A stretch of 38,206 nt of DNA from Bradyrhizobium sp. 1 (GCF_023073315.1 NZ_JADPJH010000020.1:1-38206); one strand, 5' to 3'. Positions 7,642 to 16,027 are shown, counted from the first letter of the stretch. Numbers and translations are program-made. Notes: generated by a model not told the origin, from the letters alone.

Positions 7642-8424
7642 CTACGTCAAAGCCTTGTACGTCATGTAGAGCGCCATCAGCGAGACGAGAGCGATCATGG
7701 CCCGGCGCAGCACCTTTTTGTTGACGCCGTTGGCTGCACGAGCGCCGAGATCGGTGCCGATCCAGAGGCCGGCAACGACGCCGACGACGGCCGGCCAGCC
7801 GACCATGAGACCTTTGCTCCAATAGATCGAGGCTGCCGGAATGTTGGTGGGAATCACCGAGAAGATGAGGCTGACGAGCTGCGCCTGATGTTGTGGCACG
7901 CGCAGACCCGCGGCGAGGCCGACGGTGATCGCAAGGCCCCCGCCGATCCCCATGAATCCGGAGGAAAATCCGGCAAGCACGCCGATGAGGAACAGGGGGA
8001 GCCAATGGAGTTCTTGCTGACCGCCGGTTTCGTCAGCTCCGTCCTTGCGGTCGCGCCGCAGGATCAGCAGGGCGATCAGCGCGACGAGATAGCCGACATA
8101 GGTCCATTGCAGGACGGAATCCGAGACTGCTGCCGCAGCGTAGCCGTCGCCCGCGCCGCCGACGAGAAATCCGATGCAGATCCAGACGATCCACAGCAAC
8201 GGACTGCGATTGCCGTTCTGCCAGTAGCGGCGCACGCCGGCGAGACCCGTCGGAGGAATCTGCGTGATCAGCGACGTGCCCTGGGCGACGTGTTGCTCGG
8301 CGCCGAGCAGCAGCACGGAGAAGATCACGAGGCCGCCACCAGGGCTCGTGCCCGTGAAGCCCGATGCCAGTCCTGCGACCAGACCGACACCGCCTCCGGC
8401 GATGAGTTCGTGAAGCCAGGACAT
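7642..8424 (-). CDS. Sulfite exporter TauE/SafE (TSUP) family permease
   Basis: A 260-residue polytopic membrane protein with repeated hydrophobic segments and the TSUP glycine-rich repeats GFTGTSPGGGLVI near the N terminus and GFSSGFMGIGGGLAIT near the middle. Members move sulfite, sulfoacetate or other organosulfur or organic anions; the substrate here is unknown. The ATG at 8424 follows by three bases the stop of a decayed TetR reading frame on the same strand, which suggests an ancestral regulator-transporter operon. It ends tail to tail with the GST gene. Confidence 0.88.
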   Translation of the reverse strand: MSWLHELIAGGGVGLVAGLASGFTGTSPGGGLVIFSVLLLGAEQHVAQGTSLITQIPPTGLAGVRRYWQNGNRSPLLWIVWICIGFLVGGAGDGYAAAAVSDSVLQWTYVGYLVALIALLILRRDRKDGADETGGQQELHWLPLFLIGVLAGFSSGFMGIGGGLAITVGLAAGLRVPQHQAQLVSLIFSVIPTNIPAASIYWSKGLMVGWPAVVGVVAGLWIGTDLGARAANGVNKKVLRRAMIALVSLMALYMTYKALT

Positions 8425-8427
8425 CGC

Positions 8428-8625
8428 TCACGTCCTCGTTCGTCGCTTGATATCGGGCCTGGTGCGGAATCCTTCGATGACGCCCGCCACCGCCGTCATG
8501 CAGGCCTCGACATCAAAGTCCTCGCCCCAGCATTTTTGCAGCACAAAGCCCTGGAAGAATCGCGATCAACACGCGAGCGATCGCATTGGCGTCGAGAAGG
8601 GATTTTGGTCAAGTCCGGGGCCGCC
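8428..8625 (-). pseudogene. Decayed TetR-family regulator, C-terminal remnant
   Basis: Reading the reverse strand from about 8555 to the TGA at 8428-8430 gives a fragment starting FQGFVLQKCWGEDFDVEACM that ends about 20 residues later in IEGFRTRPD. This resembles the last helices of TetR/AcrR regulators. Just upstream, in a different frame, LLDANAIARVLIAI gives the preceding helix, so a one-base shift lies near 8557. Further upstream stops occur in every frame and no helix-turn-helix domain remains before the csaA gene at 8688. I infer a truncated, frameshifted regulator. The 263 bases between TSUP and csaA hold nothing else recognisable. Confidence 0.6.
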
Positions 8626-8687
8626 CGAAGTTGGAAAGCAGGAGGATCAAACCGCAGAGGCGACGCTGCAGCTTCGATCACGGGCGG

Positions 8688-9059
8688 CTAAAATAGCCGT
8701 CCGCCGTTCGGCACGGGCTTGCTTGGCTGCACCAGCATGACCTTGCCGTCGGCATCGGGAAAGCCGAGCGTCAGCACCTCCGACACGACAGGTCCGATCT
8801 GGCGCGGGGGGAAATTGACGACGGCCGCGACCTGTTGCCCCACCAGCGTCTCGAGCGGATGGTTTTCGGTGATCTGCGCCGAGCTCTTGCGCACGCCGAT
8901 GGCGGGACCGAAATCGATCCACAGCCGCCAGGCCGGCTTGCGCGCCTCCGGGAATGGCTTTGCATCGACGATGGTGCCGACGCGGATGTCGACCGCAAGG
9001 AAGGTGCTGAAGTCGGTGGTCGGCGAGGCGGCAGCGGCGGGATCGTGGGTGACGTGCAT
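8688..9059 (-). CDS. csaA: CsaA-type tRNA-binding protein / chaperone
   Basis: A 123-residue protein with the single OB-fold tRNA-binding domain of CsaA. Diagnostic segments are VDIRVGTIVDAKPFPEARKP, then IDFGPAIGVRKSSAQIT, VAAVVNFPPRQIGP, and a C-terminal VPNGGRLF. CsaA binds tRNA and has been linked to export and chaperone activity in Bacillus. Two adjacent ATGs are possible (9062 and 9059); the second is better spaced from a weak GGA. The divergent ArsC-like gene starts about 110 bases away. Confidence 0.9.
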   Translation of the reverse strand: MHVTHDPAAAASPTTDFSTFLAVDIRVGTIVDAKPFPEARKPAWRLWIDFGPAIGVRKSSAQITENHPLETLVGQQVAAVVNFPPRQIGPVVSEVLTLGFPDADGKVMLVQPSKPVPNGGRLF

Positions 9060-9090
9060 CATGTGTCCGTTCGGTAGAGGTCGAGAGCTT

Positions 9091-9115
9091 CGTTCACAAT
9101 ATTGTCGCGCGAACG
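9091..9115. promoter_or_regulatory. Palindromic site in the csaA/arsC-like divergent gap
   Basis: ACAATATTGT at 9096-9105 is a perfect 10-bp palindrome, flanked by CGTTC at 9091-9095 and GAACG at 9111-9115. It lies between two divergent starts. It could be an operator or simply overlapping promoter elements; no regulator is assigned. Confidence 0.25.
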
Positions 9116-9169
9116 GGAGTTTCGTACAACGCCGCAGCCGAAGCAGCACGCATGCGCGAGGAACTGGTC

Positions 9170-9523
9170 TTGCCCAACATCATCTACGGCATCAAGAACT
9201 GCGACACCATGAAGAAGGCGCGCGCCTGGCTCGACAGCCATGGCGTCGCGTATGAATTCCACGATTACAAGGCGGCGGGCGTCGAGAAGGACAAGCTCAA
9301 GCAGTGGAGCGACAAGGTCGGCTGGGAGACGCTGCTCAATCGCGCCGGCACGACCTTCAAGAAGCTGCCCGAGGCCGACAAGGAAGGCCTCACCGAGAAA
9401 AAGGCGTTGGCCTTGATGCTAGCGCAACCATCGATGATCAAGCGGCCTGTGCTGGAGGTCGGCGGCAAGCTGCTGGTCGGCTTCAAGCCTGAGATCTATG
9501 CCAAGGACGTCGAGGCCAAGTAG
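9170..9523 (+). CDS. ArsC/Spx (YffB-like) thioredoxin-fold protein
   Basis: A 117-residue member of the arsenate reductase/Spx superfamily. It begins with IIYGIKNCDTMKKARAWL (cysteine at residue 11), continues with LLNRAGTTFKKL and ends with PSMIKRPVLEVGGKLLVGFKPE. The length and NCDTMKKA motif fit the YffB branch, whose members are not proven arsenate reductases, so arsenic resistance should not be assumed. TTG at 9170 is preferred because GAGGAA lies about seven bases before it and the protein starts MPNIIYGI as in relatives. An ATG at 9152 would add six residues. Confidence 0.82.
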   Translation: MPNIIYGIKNCDTMKKARAWLDSHGVAYEFHDYKAAGVEKDKLKQWSDKVGWETLLNRAGTTFKKLPEADKEGLTEKKALALMLAQPSMIKRPVLEVGGKLLVGFKPEIYAKDVEAK

Positions 9524-9547
9524 CTCGGCGCCAAATCGCGCTGAGGG

Positions 9548-10222
9548 CTAGTTCAGCTCGACGATCTCGCTGGTAACGCCGGGCTGTTCGGCGAACTCGA
9601 CCACGTCGGCCGCGGCGATGCGGCCGGGCGCGCGATGAAACAGGTCGCGATCGATCACCGCGCGCAATTTCGGCCGCGGCAGCGCGTCATTTCCGCGCAT
9701 CAGATTCTTGATCTCGAAGCCGCCGTCCTCGCAGAATGTCTTCAGCGAGGCGATGACGTGGCAGACCTTGCCTTCGGTCTGGAACGGCAGCAGCAGCCGC
9801 TCGTAGGCGACGACGCGTCCATAGATGTCGTCGACATCGGCAACGCTATAGACCGGCAGCCCGCGCGCGACGCATTCATGATAGATGGGCATCACGAAGG
9901 GGACGAGCCGCGGCCCGATATAGTCGTCGAGCAGGACGCCCTTGCCGGTATGCCCATAGGCGCGCGAGATGCGCGTGCCTTCGCTCTGGATCGTAAGGCG
10001 TGGCGTCGGCTCTGAAATGTCCACTGTATAATAGATGAGATCGGACAGCTCTTCCTCGAGCCGCGCCGGCTGGTACTCCCAGATCGCCGGTGCCATCTGC
10101 TCGCGCGCATAGAGTCGCAGCCACGTGTTCAGGAGATCACGCTGCCTGATCGACTTGACGACAGAAGGAGGGGCGCTTGCAAAATCCAAGACAATATTCC
10201 CGACGTCTAAAAACCTGCGCAT
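9548..10222 (-). CDS. PAS_5 (PAS-like) domain protein
   Basis: A 224-residue alphaproteobacterial protein resembling the PAS_5 family. The entry helix SIRQRDLLNTWLRLYARE is followed by MAPAIWEYQP, a beta-rich core with the segment TRISRAYGHTGKGVLLDDYI, and YERLLLPFQTEGKVCHVIASL. These features match single-domain PAS-like proteins of unknown signalling role, several of which sit near cell-cycle or motility genes. No output domain is attached. The ATG at 10222 fits the family N terminus; longer in-frame starts up to 10336 run into the promoter region of the divergent liv operon. Confidence 0.75.
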   Translation of the reverse strand: MRRFLDVGNIVLDFASAPPSVVKSIRQRDLLNTWLRLYAREQMAPAIWEYQPARLEEELSDLIYYTVDISEPTPRLTIQSEGTRISRAYGHTGKGVLLDDYIGPRLVPFVMPIYHECVARGLPVYSVADVDDIYGRVVAYERLLLPFQTEGKVCHVIASLKTFCEDGGFEIKNLMRGNDALPRPKLRAVIDRDLFHRAPGRIAAADVVEFAEQPGVTSEIVELN

Positions 10223-10529
10223 GATCCAACTTGCGGGAAAATTTTCTATGAAGGCTGGCGCGCGGGACGAAAGACCGTTAACGACGCCTTGATGACCGGT
10301 GCCTTGCAAACCGGGAGGCCGGGCAGGCGACATCAAAACAGGTCCGACTAAGGGAGCATAAGTCTCCCGGCCGGAGACCTGATCTGCTCAGCTTTCCGCC
10401 TTGCCTAACCCCCGTCACCTCCGGCATATTCCGCGCCCGGAGGCGGCGTTCCGGGAAGGCTCCAAGGCCCCCGGAAAGCCGAAACACTAAGGACAGCCAC
10501 GCGTATTGCGCGGGCGGGGGGAAATCTGT

Positions 10530-11285
10530 TTGGCCGATGAGTTCATTCTCGAAACGGAAGGCTTGACCAAGGAGTTCGCGGGCTTCTTCGCCGTCCGCGA
10601 CGTTGCGCTCAAGGTTCGCCGTGGGAGCATTCACGCGTTGATCGGCCCGAACGGGGCTGGCAAGACGACGTGCTTCAATCTTCTGACCAAGTTCCTCAAG
10701 CCGTCCGCCGGAAAAATCCTGTACAAGGGACAGGACATCACCGCGATGGCGCCGGCCGACGTGGCCCGCCTGGGGCTGGTCCGTTCATTCCAGATCTCGG
10801 CGGTATTTCCGCATCTCACGGCGCTGGAAAACGTCCGTGTCGCGCTTCAGCGCCAGCACGGAAGCTCCTTTGATTTCTGGCGCTCCAAGTCGGTGCTCAA
10901 CCAGTTCAACGATCGCGCGCGTGAACTGTTGAACGATGTCGGCCTTAGCGAGTTTGCCAACACGCCCGCGGTCGAAATGGCCTATGGGCGCAAGCGCGCA
11001 CTCGAGATCGCAACCACGCTCGCGCTCGACCCCGAGATGATGCTGCTGGACGAGCCGATGGCCGGCATGGGCCACGAGGACATCGACAAGATCGCGGCGC
11101 TGATCAAGCGCATCTCGGCGAAATACACCATCCTGATGGTCGAGCATAATCTGAGCGTCGTCGCCAATCTCTCCGACATCATCACCGTGCTGACGCGCGG
11201 GCAGGTGCTGGCGCAGGGCCATTACAGCGAGCTCACCAAGGACGAGCGCGTCAAGGAAGCGTATCTGGGAGCTGGTCATGCCTGA
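10530..11285 (+). CDS. livG: Branched-chain amino acid-type ABC transporter ATPase (LivG)
   Basis: A 251-residue ATPase of the LivG class, which powers uptake of branched-chain amino acids or similar amides and acids. Walker A is GPNGAGKT at 39-46, the signature is the LivG-typical degenerate YGRKRALE at 152-159, and Walker B ends at D174-E175. TTG at 10530 is preferred because a G-rich GGGGGGAAA site lies just upstream; another TTG at 10506 precedes that site. The livF start overlaps its last eight bases. First gene of a complete transporter operon. Confidence 0.9.
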   Translation: MADEFILETEGLTKEFAGFFAVRDVALKVRRGSIHALIGPNGAGKTTCFNLLTKFLKPSAGKILYKGQDITAMAPADVARLGLVRSFQISAVFPHLTALENVRVALQRQHGSSFDFWRSKSVLNQFNDRARELLNDVGLSEFANTPAVEMAYGRKRALEIATTLALDPEMMLLDEPMAGMGHEDIDKIAALIKRISAKYTILMVEHNLSVVANLSDIITVLTRGQVLAQGHYSELTKDERVKEAYLGAGHA

Positions 11286-12024
11286 GACTGCAACTGCGGA
11301 CGCTCCCGCAAACACTGCTGCCGGCGGCAATATTCTTCAGGTGCGCAACCTGGAAGCCTGGTACGGCGAGTCGCACATCCTGCACGGGATCAATTTCGAC
11401 GTGAACGCGGGTGAGGTCGTCACCCTGCTCGGGCGTAATGGCGCCGGCAAGACGACCACGCTGAAGTCGATCATGGGGATCATCGGCAAGCGCGCCGGCT
11501 CGGTGAAGTTCAACAATCAGGACATCATTCGCACGTCCTCCGACAAGATCGCGCGGATGGGCATCGCGTTCTGCCCGGAGGAGCGCGGAATTTTCTCCAG
11601 CCTCGATGTGCGGGAGAATTTGCTGCTGCCGCCGGTGGTGCGCCCGGGCGGATTGCCGCTCGAGCAGATCTTCGACCTGTTTCCGAACCTGAAGGAACGT
11701 CTCAACAGCCAGGGCACCAAGCTCTCCGGCGGCGAGCAGCAGATGCTCGCGATCGCGCGCATCCTGCGCACCGGCGCAAGCTTCCTGATGCTGGACGAGC
11801 CGACCGAGGGCCTCGCGCCCGTCATCATCCAGCAGATCGGCCACACCATTGCGCGGCTCAAGAAGGAGGGTTTTACGATCCTCCTGGTCGAGCAGAATTT
11901 CCGCTTCGCATCCACCGTCGCCGACCGTTACTACGTGGTCGAACACGGCAAGATCATTGACGGATTTTCCAACGCGGAGCTTGCCGCCAACATGGACAAG
12001 CTCCACACCTATCTCGGCGTCTAA
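11278..12024 (+). CDS. livF: Branched-chain amino acid-type ABC transporter ATPase (LivF)
   Basis: A 248-residue second ATPase of the same transporter. Walker A is GRNGAGKT at 52-59, the signature LSGGE at 149-153, and Walker B ends D173-E174 followed by the LivF-typical PTEGLAP. An extension of about 17 residues precedes the first strand. Its ATG overlaps the end of livG by eight bases, indicating coupled translation. It should form a heterodimer with LivG on the cytoplasmic side of LivH/LivM. Confidence 0.92.
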   Translation: MPETATADAPANTAAGGNILQVRNLEAWYGESHILHGINFDVNAGEVVTLLGRNGAGKTTTLKSIMGIIGKRAGSVKFNNQDIIRTSSDKIARMGIAFCPEERGIFSSLDVRENLLLPPVVRPGGLPLEQIFDLFPNLKERLNSQGTKLSGGEQQMLAIARILRTGASFLMLDEPTEGLAPVIIQQIGHTIARLKKEGFTILLVEQNFRFASTVADRYYVVEHGKIIDGFSNAELAANMDKLHTYLGV

Positions 12025-12085
12025 GGCGGCCAAGCATCAAATGGCCAAGAAAAATGGCGAAGAGAAGATTCACGAGGGAAGTCAT

Positions 12086-13306
12086 ATGAAGAAGTCGATT
12101 GCATCGTTTCTGCTCGGCACGGCGCTGGCCGTGACCAGCGCGGGCGCAGCCTTCGCGCAGGACAAGACCGTCAAGATCGGCGCGCTGTCCGATCAGTCCG
12201 GCCTCTATGCCGACCTCGGCGGTCCCGGCTCGACGCTCGCAGCCCAGATGGCCGTTGAGGATTCCGGGCTCGCTGCGAAGGGCTGGAAGATCGACATCAT
12301 CTCGGGTGATCACCAGAACAAGCCCGATATCGGCACCGCGATCGCGCGGCAGTGGTTCGACGTCGACAAGGTCGATATCATTGTCGACGTGCCGAACTCC
12401 GGCGTGGCGCTCGCCGTCAACAACGTCATCAAGGAAAAGAACGGCGTCTACATCAACTCGGGTGCCGCGACCTCGGACCTCACCAACGCGCAGTGCTCGC
12501 CCAACACCGTGCACTGGACCTACGACACCTACATGCTGGCCCATACCACGGGCCAGGCGCTGGTGAAGGCCGGTGGCGACAGCTGGTTCTTCCTGACCGC
12601 GGACTACGCCTTCGGTGCGGCGCTCGAGCGCGACACCACGGCCGTGGTCACCGCCAACGGCGGCAAGATCGTCGGCGGCGTCAAGCATCCGCTGAACACG
12701 CCGGACTTCTCGTCCTTCCTGCTCCAGGCGCAGGCCTCCAAGGCCAAGATCATCGGCCTTGCCAATGCCGGTGGCGACACCACCAACACGATCAAGCAGG
12801 CGGCCGAGTTCGGCATCGTCAAGGGCGGCCAGAAGCTCGCGGCGCTGCTGCTGTTCCTGACCGACGTCAAGGCGATTGGCCTGGAGACCGCGCAGGGCCT
12901 CAACTTCACCGAGACTTTCTACTGGGACATGGACGACAAGACCCGGGCGTTCTCGAAGAAGTTCTCGGGGAAGATGAAGAACGGCGCGATGCCGACCATG
13001 GTGCAGGCCGGCGTCTATGCGGGCGTGCGCCACTATCTCAAGGCGCTGGACGCACTCGGCGGCAATCCTCATGACGGCGTCAAGGTCGTCGAGAAGATGA
13101 AGTCGATGCCGACCGAGGACGATCTGTTCGGCAAGGGCGAGATCCAGCCGAACGGTCGCACCATCCACAGCGCCTATCTGTTCGAGGTGAAGACGCCCTC
13201 GGAATCCAAGGGGCCGTGGGACTTCTACAAGCTGGTCGGTACGGTGCCGGGCGACCAGGCCTTCACGCCGCTGTCCGAGAGCAAGTGCGCGCTCTTGAAG
13301 AAGTAA
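12086..13306 (+). CDS. livK: ABC transporter periplasmic substrate-binding protein (LivK-like)
   Basis: A 406-residue periplasmic binding protein of the Peripla_BP_6 type. It has a Sec signal peptide (hydrophobic core about residues 6-22, probable cleavage after AFA near 25) and no lipobox. The mature protein starts QDKTVKIGALSDQSGLYAD. GAGGGAAG at 12074-12081 precedes the ATG. It sits between the ATPase and permease genes and is followed by a perfect hairpin. A close paralogue is encoded at 26469-27695. Ligand unknown: this subgroup is broader than leucine and includes aromatic and amide binders, so the symbol denotes position and family only. Confidence 0.9.
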   Translation: MKKSIASFLLGTALAVTSAGAAFAQDKTVKIGALSDQSGLYADLGGPGSTLAAQMAVEDSGLAAKGWKIDIISGDHQNKPDIGTAIARQWFDVDKVDIIVDVPNSGVALAVNNVIKEKNGVYINSGAATSDLTNAQCSPNTVHWTYDTYMLAHTTGQALVKAGGDSWFFLTADYAFGAALERDTTAVVTANGGKIVGGVKHPLNTPDFSSFLLQAQASKAKIIGLANAGGDTTNTIKQAAEFGIVKGGQKLAALLLFLTDVKAIGLETAQGLNFTETFYWDMDDKTRAFSKKFSGKMKNGAMPTMVQAGVYAGVRHYLKALDALGGNPHDGVKVVEKMKSMPTEDDLFGKGEIQPNGRTIHSAYLFEVKTPSESKGPWDFYKLVGTVPGDQAFTPLSESKCALLKK

Positions 13307-13314
13307 GACCAACA

Positions 13315-13339
13315 GCCCGCCGGCTGTGAGCCGGCGGGC
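13315..13339 (+). terminator. Perfect intra-operon hairpin between livK and livH
   Basis: GCCCGCCGGCT at 13315-13325 and AGCCGGCGGGC at 13329-13339 make an 11-bp perfect stem with a GTG loop, nine bases after the livK stop. There is no T-run. In this position such hairpins act as partial terminators or 3'-end stabilisers that keep binding protein above permease; that role is inferred. Confidence 0.6.
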
Positions 13340-13377
13340 GCCTCTAGGGAACGCCGAAGGGACTGGGTGCTGGATCG

Positions 13378-14247
13378 ATGCAGGCTCTCTACGCACAGCT
13401 ACTGGTGGGACTGATCAACGGCTCGTTCTACGCGCTGCTCAGTCTCGGGCTTGCCGTGATCTTCGGCATGCTCAACATCATCAATTTCGCCCATGGCGCG
13501 CTCTACATGATGGGCGCCTTCGTCGCCTATTTCCTGCTGAACAATGATTATCTCAGCATTGGCTACTGGCCGGCGCTGCTGATCGCGCCGATCATCGTCG
13601 GCATCTTCGGCATGATCCTGGAACGGACCATGCTGCAATGGTTGACCGGGCTCGACCATCTTTACGGGCTGCTCCTGACCTTCGGCATCGCGCTGATCGT
13701 GCAGGGCGTGTTCCAGAACTACTTCGGCTCCTCTGGCCTGCCCTACGCCATTCCCGACCAGCTCAAAGGGGGCATGAATCTTGGATTCATGTTCCTGCCG
13801 ATCTACCGCGGCTGGGTCGTCGTGTTTTCGCTGATCGTGTGTCTGGGAACCTGGTTCCTGATCGAGAAGACACGGCTCGGCGGTTACCTGCGCGCCGCGA
13901 CTGAAAATCCGACGCTGGTTCGCGCCTTCGGCATCAACGTGCCGCGCATGATCACGCTGACTTACGGATTGGGCGTCGGCCTAGCCGCGCTCGCCGGCGT
14001 GCTCTCGGCGCCGATCAACCAGGTGCGGCCGCTGATGGGCGCTGACCTCATCATCGTCGTGTTCGCGGTGGTGGTGATCGGCGGCATGGGCTCGATCATG
14101 GGCTCGATCATCACCGGGTTCGCGCTGGGTGTGATCGAGGGCATGACCAAATATTTCTACCCCGAGGCCTCCAACACCGTCGTGTTCGTGCTGATGGTGC
14201 TGGTGCTCTTGGTAAAGCCAACGGGATTGACGGGAAGGGCGGCCTGA
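13378..14247 (+). CDS. livH: Branched-chain amino acid-type ABC permease (LivH)
   Basis: A 289-residue integral membrane permease with about eight hydrophobic segments. The N-terminal LLVGLINGSFYALLSLGLAV and the NIINFAHGALYMMGAF segment are typical of LivH, as is the GADLIIVVFAVVVIGGMGS region near the C terminus. It pairs with LivM to form the transmembrane channel. Its stop is one base from the livM start, so the two are translated together. Confidence 0.92.
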   Translation: MQALYAQLLVGLINGSFYALLSLGLAVIFGMLNIINFAHGALYMMGAFVAYFLLNNDYLSIGYWPALLIAPIIVGIFGMILERTMLQWLTGLDHLYGLLLTFGIALIVQGVFQNYFGSSGLPYAIPDQLKGGMNLGFMFLPIYRGWVVVFSLIVCLGTWFLIEKTRLGGYLRAATENPTLVRAFGINVPRMITLTYGLGVGLAALAGVLSAPINQVRPLMGADLIIVVFAVVVIGGMGSIMGSIITGFALGVIEGMTKYFYPEASNTVVFVLMVLVLLVKPTGLTGRAA

Positions 14248-14248
14248 T

Positions 14249-15217
14249 ATGACAGCCTTGACGGACGATACGCTGCCGGTAACCCCGCGCGCGATGCGTG
14301 ACGAGATGGTCGTGTTCGTGGTGATGGCGCTGCTGCTGGCGTCGGTGCCCTATACGGGAGTCTATCCGTTCTTCGTGATGCAGGCTCTGTGCTTTGCGCT
14401 GCTCGCCTGCGCCTTCAATCTCTTGATCGGCTATGGCGGCCTGTTGTCGTTCGGTCACGCAATGTTCATGGGCACCGCGGGCTATTGCAGCGCGCATGCG
14501 CTGAAAGTATGGGCGCTGCCGCCTGAACTCGGCATCCTCGTTGGCATAGCTGCGGCGTTCGGGCTGTCGCTCATCACCGGCTACATTTCGATCCGCCGCC
14601 AGGGCATCTATTTCTCGATGATCACGCTGGCGCTGTCGCAACTGCTGTATTTCATCTACCTCCAGGCACCGTTCACCCATGGCGAGGACGGCATCCAGGG
14701 CATTCCGCAGGGGCGGATGTTCGGCGTGCTCGATTTGTCCAAGCCGACCGTGCTCTATTACGTCGTGCTGGTCGGCTTCCTCGCGGGCTTCCTGCTGATC
14801 TATCGCATCATCAATTCGCCGTTCGGCGAGGTCCTGAAGTCGATCCGCGAGAACGAGCCACGCGCCATCTCGCTTGGCTACCGGACGGACCAGTACAAAT
14901 TCCTGGCGTTCGTCCTGTCGGGGACGCTGGCGGGCTTTGCCGGCGCGCTAAAGGTGTTCGTGGCCCAAAACGCCTCGCTCACCGACGTGCACTGGTCGAT
15001 GTCCGGCGAGGTCGTGCTGATGACGCTGGTCGGCGGTCTCGGCACCATCTTCGGCCCCGTGGTCGGCGCCTTCGCGATCATCGCCATGCAGCAATATCTG
15101 GCGAGCTTCGGCCAGTGGGTGACGGTGATCCAGGGCTCGATCTTCGTGATCTGCGTGCTCACGTTCCGCCGCGGCGTCATCGGCGAAATCGCGCATTACT
15201 TCCGACGTTCGCTCTAA
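14249..15217 (+). CDS. livM: Branched-chain amino acid-type ABC permease (LivM)
   Basis: A 322-residue permease with an N-terminal cytoplasmic lead and about nine membrane segments. LLIGYGGLLSFGHAMFMGTAGY is the LivM counterpart of the LivH signature, and the EAA-like loop is SIRENEPRAISLGYRTDQYK. The late GEVVLMTLVGGLGTIFGPVVG segment is also family-typical. Last gene of the operon; a short hairpin (CGCACC at 15229-15234, GGTGCG at 15244-15249) follows. Confidence 0.92.
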   Translation: MTALTDDTLPVTPRAMRDEMVVFVVMALLLASVPYTGVYPFFVMQALCFALLACAFNLLIGYGGLLSFGHAMFMGTAGYCSAHALKVWALPPELGILVGIAAAFGLSLITGYISIRRQGIYFSMITLALSQLLYFIYLQAPFTHGEDGIQGIPQGRMFGVLDLSKPTVLYYVVLVGFLAGFLLIYRIINSPFGEVLKSIRENEPRAISLGYRTDQYKFLAFVLSGTLAGFAGALKVFVAQNASLTDVHWSMSGEVVLMTLVGGLGTIFGPVVGAFAIIAMQQYLASFGQWVTVIQGSIFVICVLTFRRGVIGEIAHYFRRSL

Positions 15218-15228
15218 AGAATTGATAT

Positions 15229-15249
15229 CGCACCAATTTCATCGGTGCG
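15229..15249 (+). terminator. Weak hairpin after livM
   Basis: CGCACC at 15229-15234 and GGTGCG at 15244-15249 enclose a 9-base AT-rich loop, 11 bases after the livM stop. The stem is short and there is no T-run, so it is a weak terminator candidate. Confidence 0.3.
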
Positions 15250-15314
15250 TGAAAGCGGTGGATGATCCGGCTTCGCGGGCGTGAGGTGACACGCGCGCGG
15301 ATCGAAAATGGTCT

Positions 15315-15332
15315 ATGACAGTTTTGTGACGG
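15315..15332 (-). promoter_or_regulatory. Pho box-like PhoB site upstream of the phosphate transporter operon
   Basis: On the forward strand ATGACAG (15315-15321), TTTT, GTGACGG (15326-15332); on the reverse strand CCGTCAC-AAAA-CTGTCAT. This is the 7-4-7 architecture of the rhizobial PhoB site (consensus CTGTCAT-N4-CTGTCAY). It is about 40 bases before the start of the DUF47-PiT pair, close enough for repression, as reported for the Sinorhizobium meliloti orfA-pit operon. Confidence 0.55.
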
Positions 15333-15372
15333 CCCGTTCGGGCCGGGCCATTTCCAACCGGTAGCCACTCCC

Positions 15373-16017
15373 ATGATGCGATGGTTTCGCGCTTTCCTGC
15401 CCAAGGAAGAACGGTTCTTCGACCTGTTCGACCGCCATGCCCAGACCGTGATCCAGGGTTCGATCGCACTCCAGGGCATGCTCAACGGGGGCGAGGAGAC
15501 GCCGGTCTATTGCCAGCGCGTCAACCAGTTCGAGAACGACGCCGACAACATTACCCGCGAGGTGCTCACTGCGGTGCGCCGCACCTTCATCACCCCGTTC
15601 GACCGCGGCGACATCAAGAACCTCATCACCTCGATGGACGACGCCATCGACCAGATGCAGCAGACCGCCAAGGCCGTGATGCTGTTCGAGGTCCGCACCT
15701 TCGAGCCGCCGATGCGCGAGATCGGCGGGCTCCTGATCGAATGCGCCAATCTGGTCGGTCGCGCGCTGCCGCTGATGCAAGAGATCGGCAAGAACGTCGC
15801 CATGCTGACTGCGATCACGGAAGAACTGACCAAGCTCGAGGGCCGGGTCGACGATCTCCACGACATCGGCCTGAAGGAGTTGTTCCTGAAGCACCGCGAC
15901 GGCAGCGCAATGAATTTCATCGTCGGTGCCGAGATCTACGACCACCTTGAAAAAGTGGCTGATCGCTTCGACGACGTCGCGAACGAGATCAACAGCATCG
16001 TGATCGAGCAGGTTTAG
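15373..16017 (+). CDS. DUF47 family protein, PhoU-like partner of PiT
   Basis: A 214-residue all-helical protein of the DUF47/PhoU-like family, beginning FRAFLPKEERFFDLFDRHAQ and containing NDADNITREVLTAVRRTFITPFDR, the metal-binding acidic helix pattern of PhoU-related proteins. The family is encoded next to PiT transporters and is thought to modulate them; the S. meliloti equivalent is OrfA. The PiT start is ten bases downstream, so this is a two-gene operon behind the Pho box-like site. Confidence 0.92.
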   Translation: MMRWFRAFLPKEERFFDLFDRHAQTVIQGSIALQGMLNGGEETPVYCQRVNQFENDADNITREVLTAVRRTFITPFDRGDIKNLITSMDDAIDQMQQTAKAVMLFEVRTFEPPMREIGGLLIECANLVGRALPLMQEIGKNVAMLTAITEELTKLEGRVDDLHDIGLKELFLKHRDGSAMNFIVGAEIYDHLEKVADRFDDVANEINSIVIEQV

Positions 16018-16027
16018 GGGCCGCGCC

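Noticed and set aside
9152..9523. Arsenic resistance function for the ArsC-like protein
   Set aside because: The sequence fits the YffB/Spx branch, no ars genes are near, and the arsenate-binding arginine pattern cannot be confirmed by eye.
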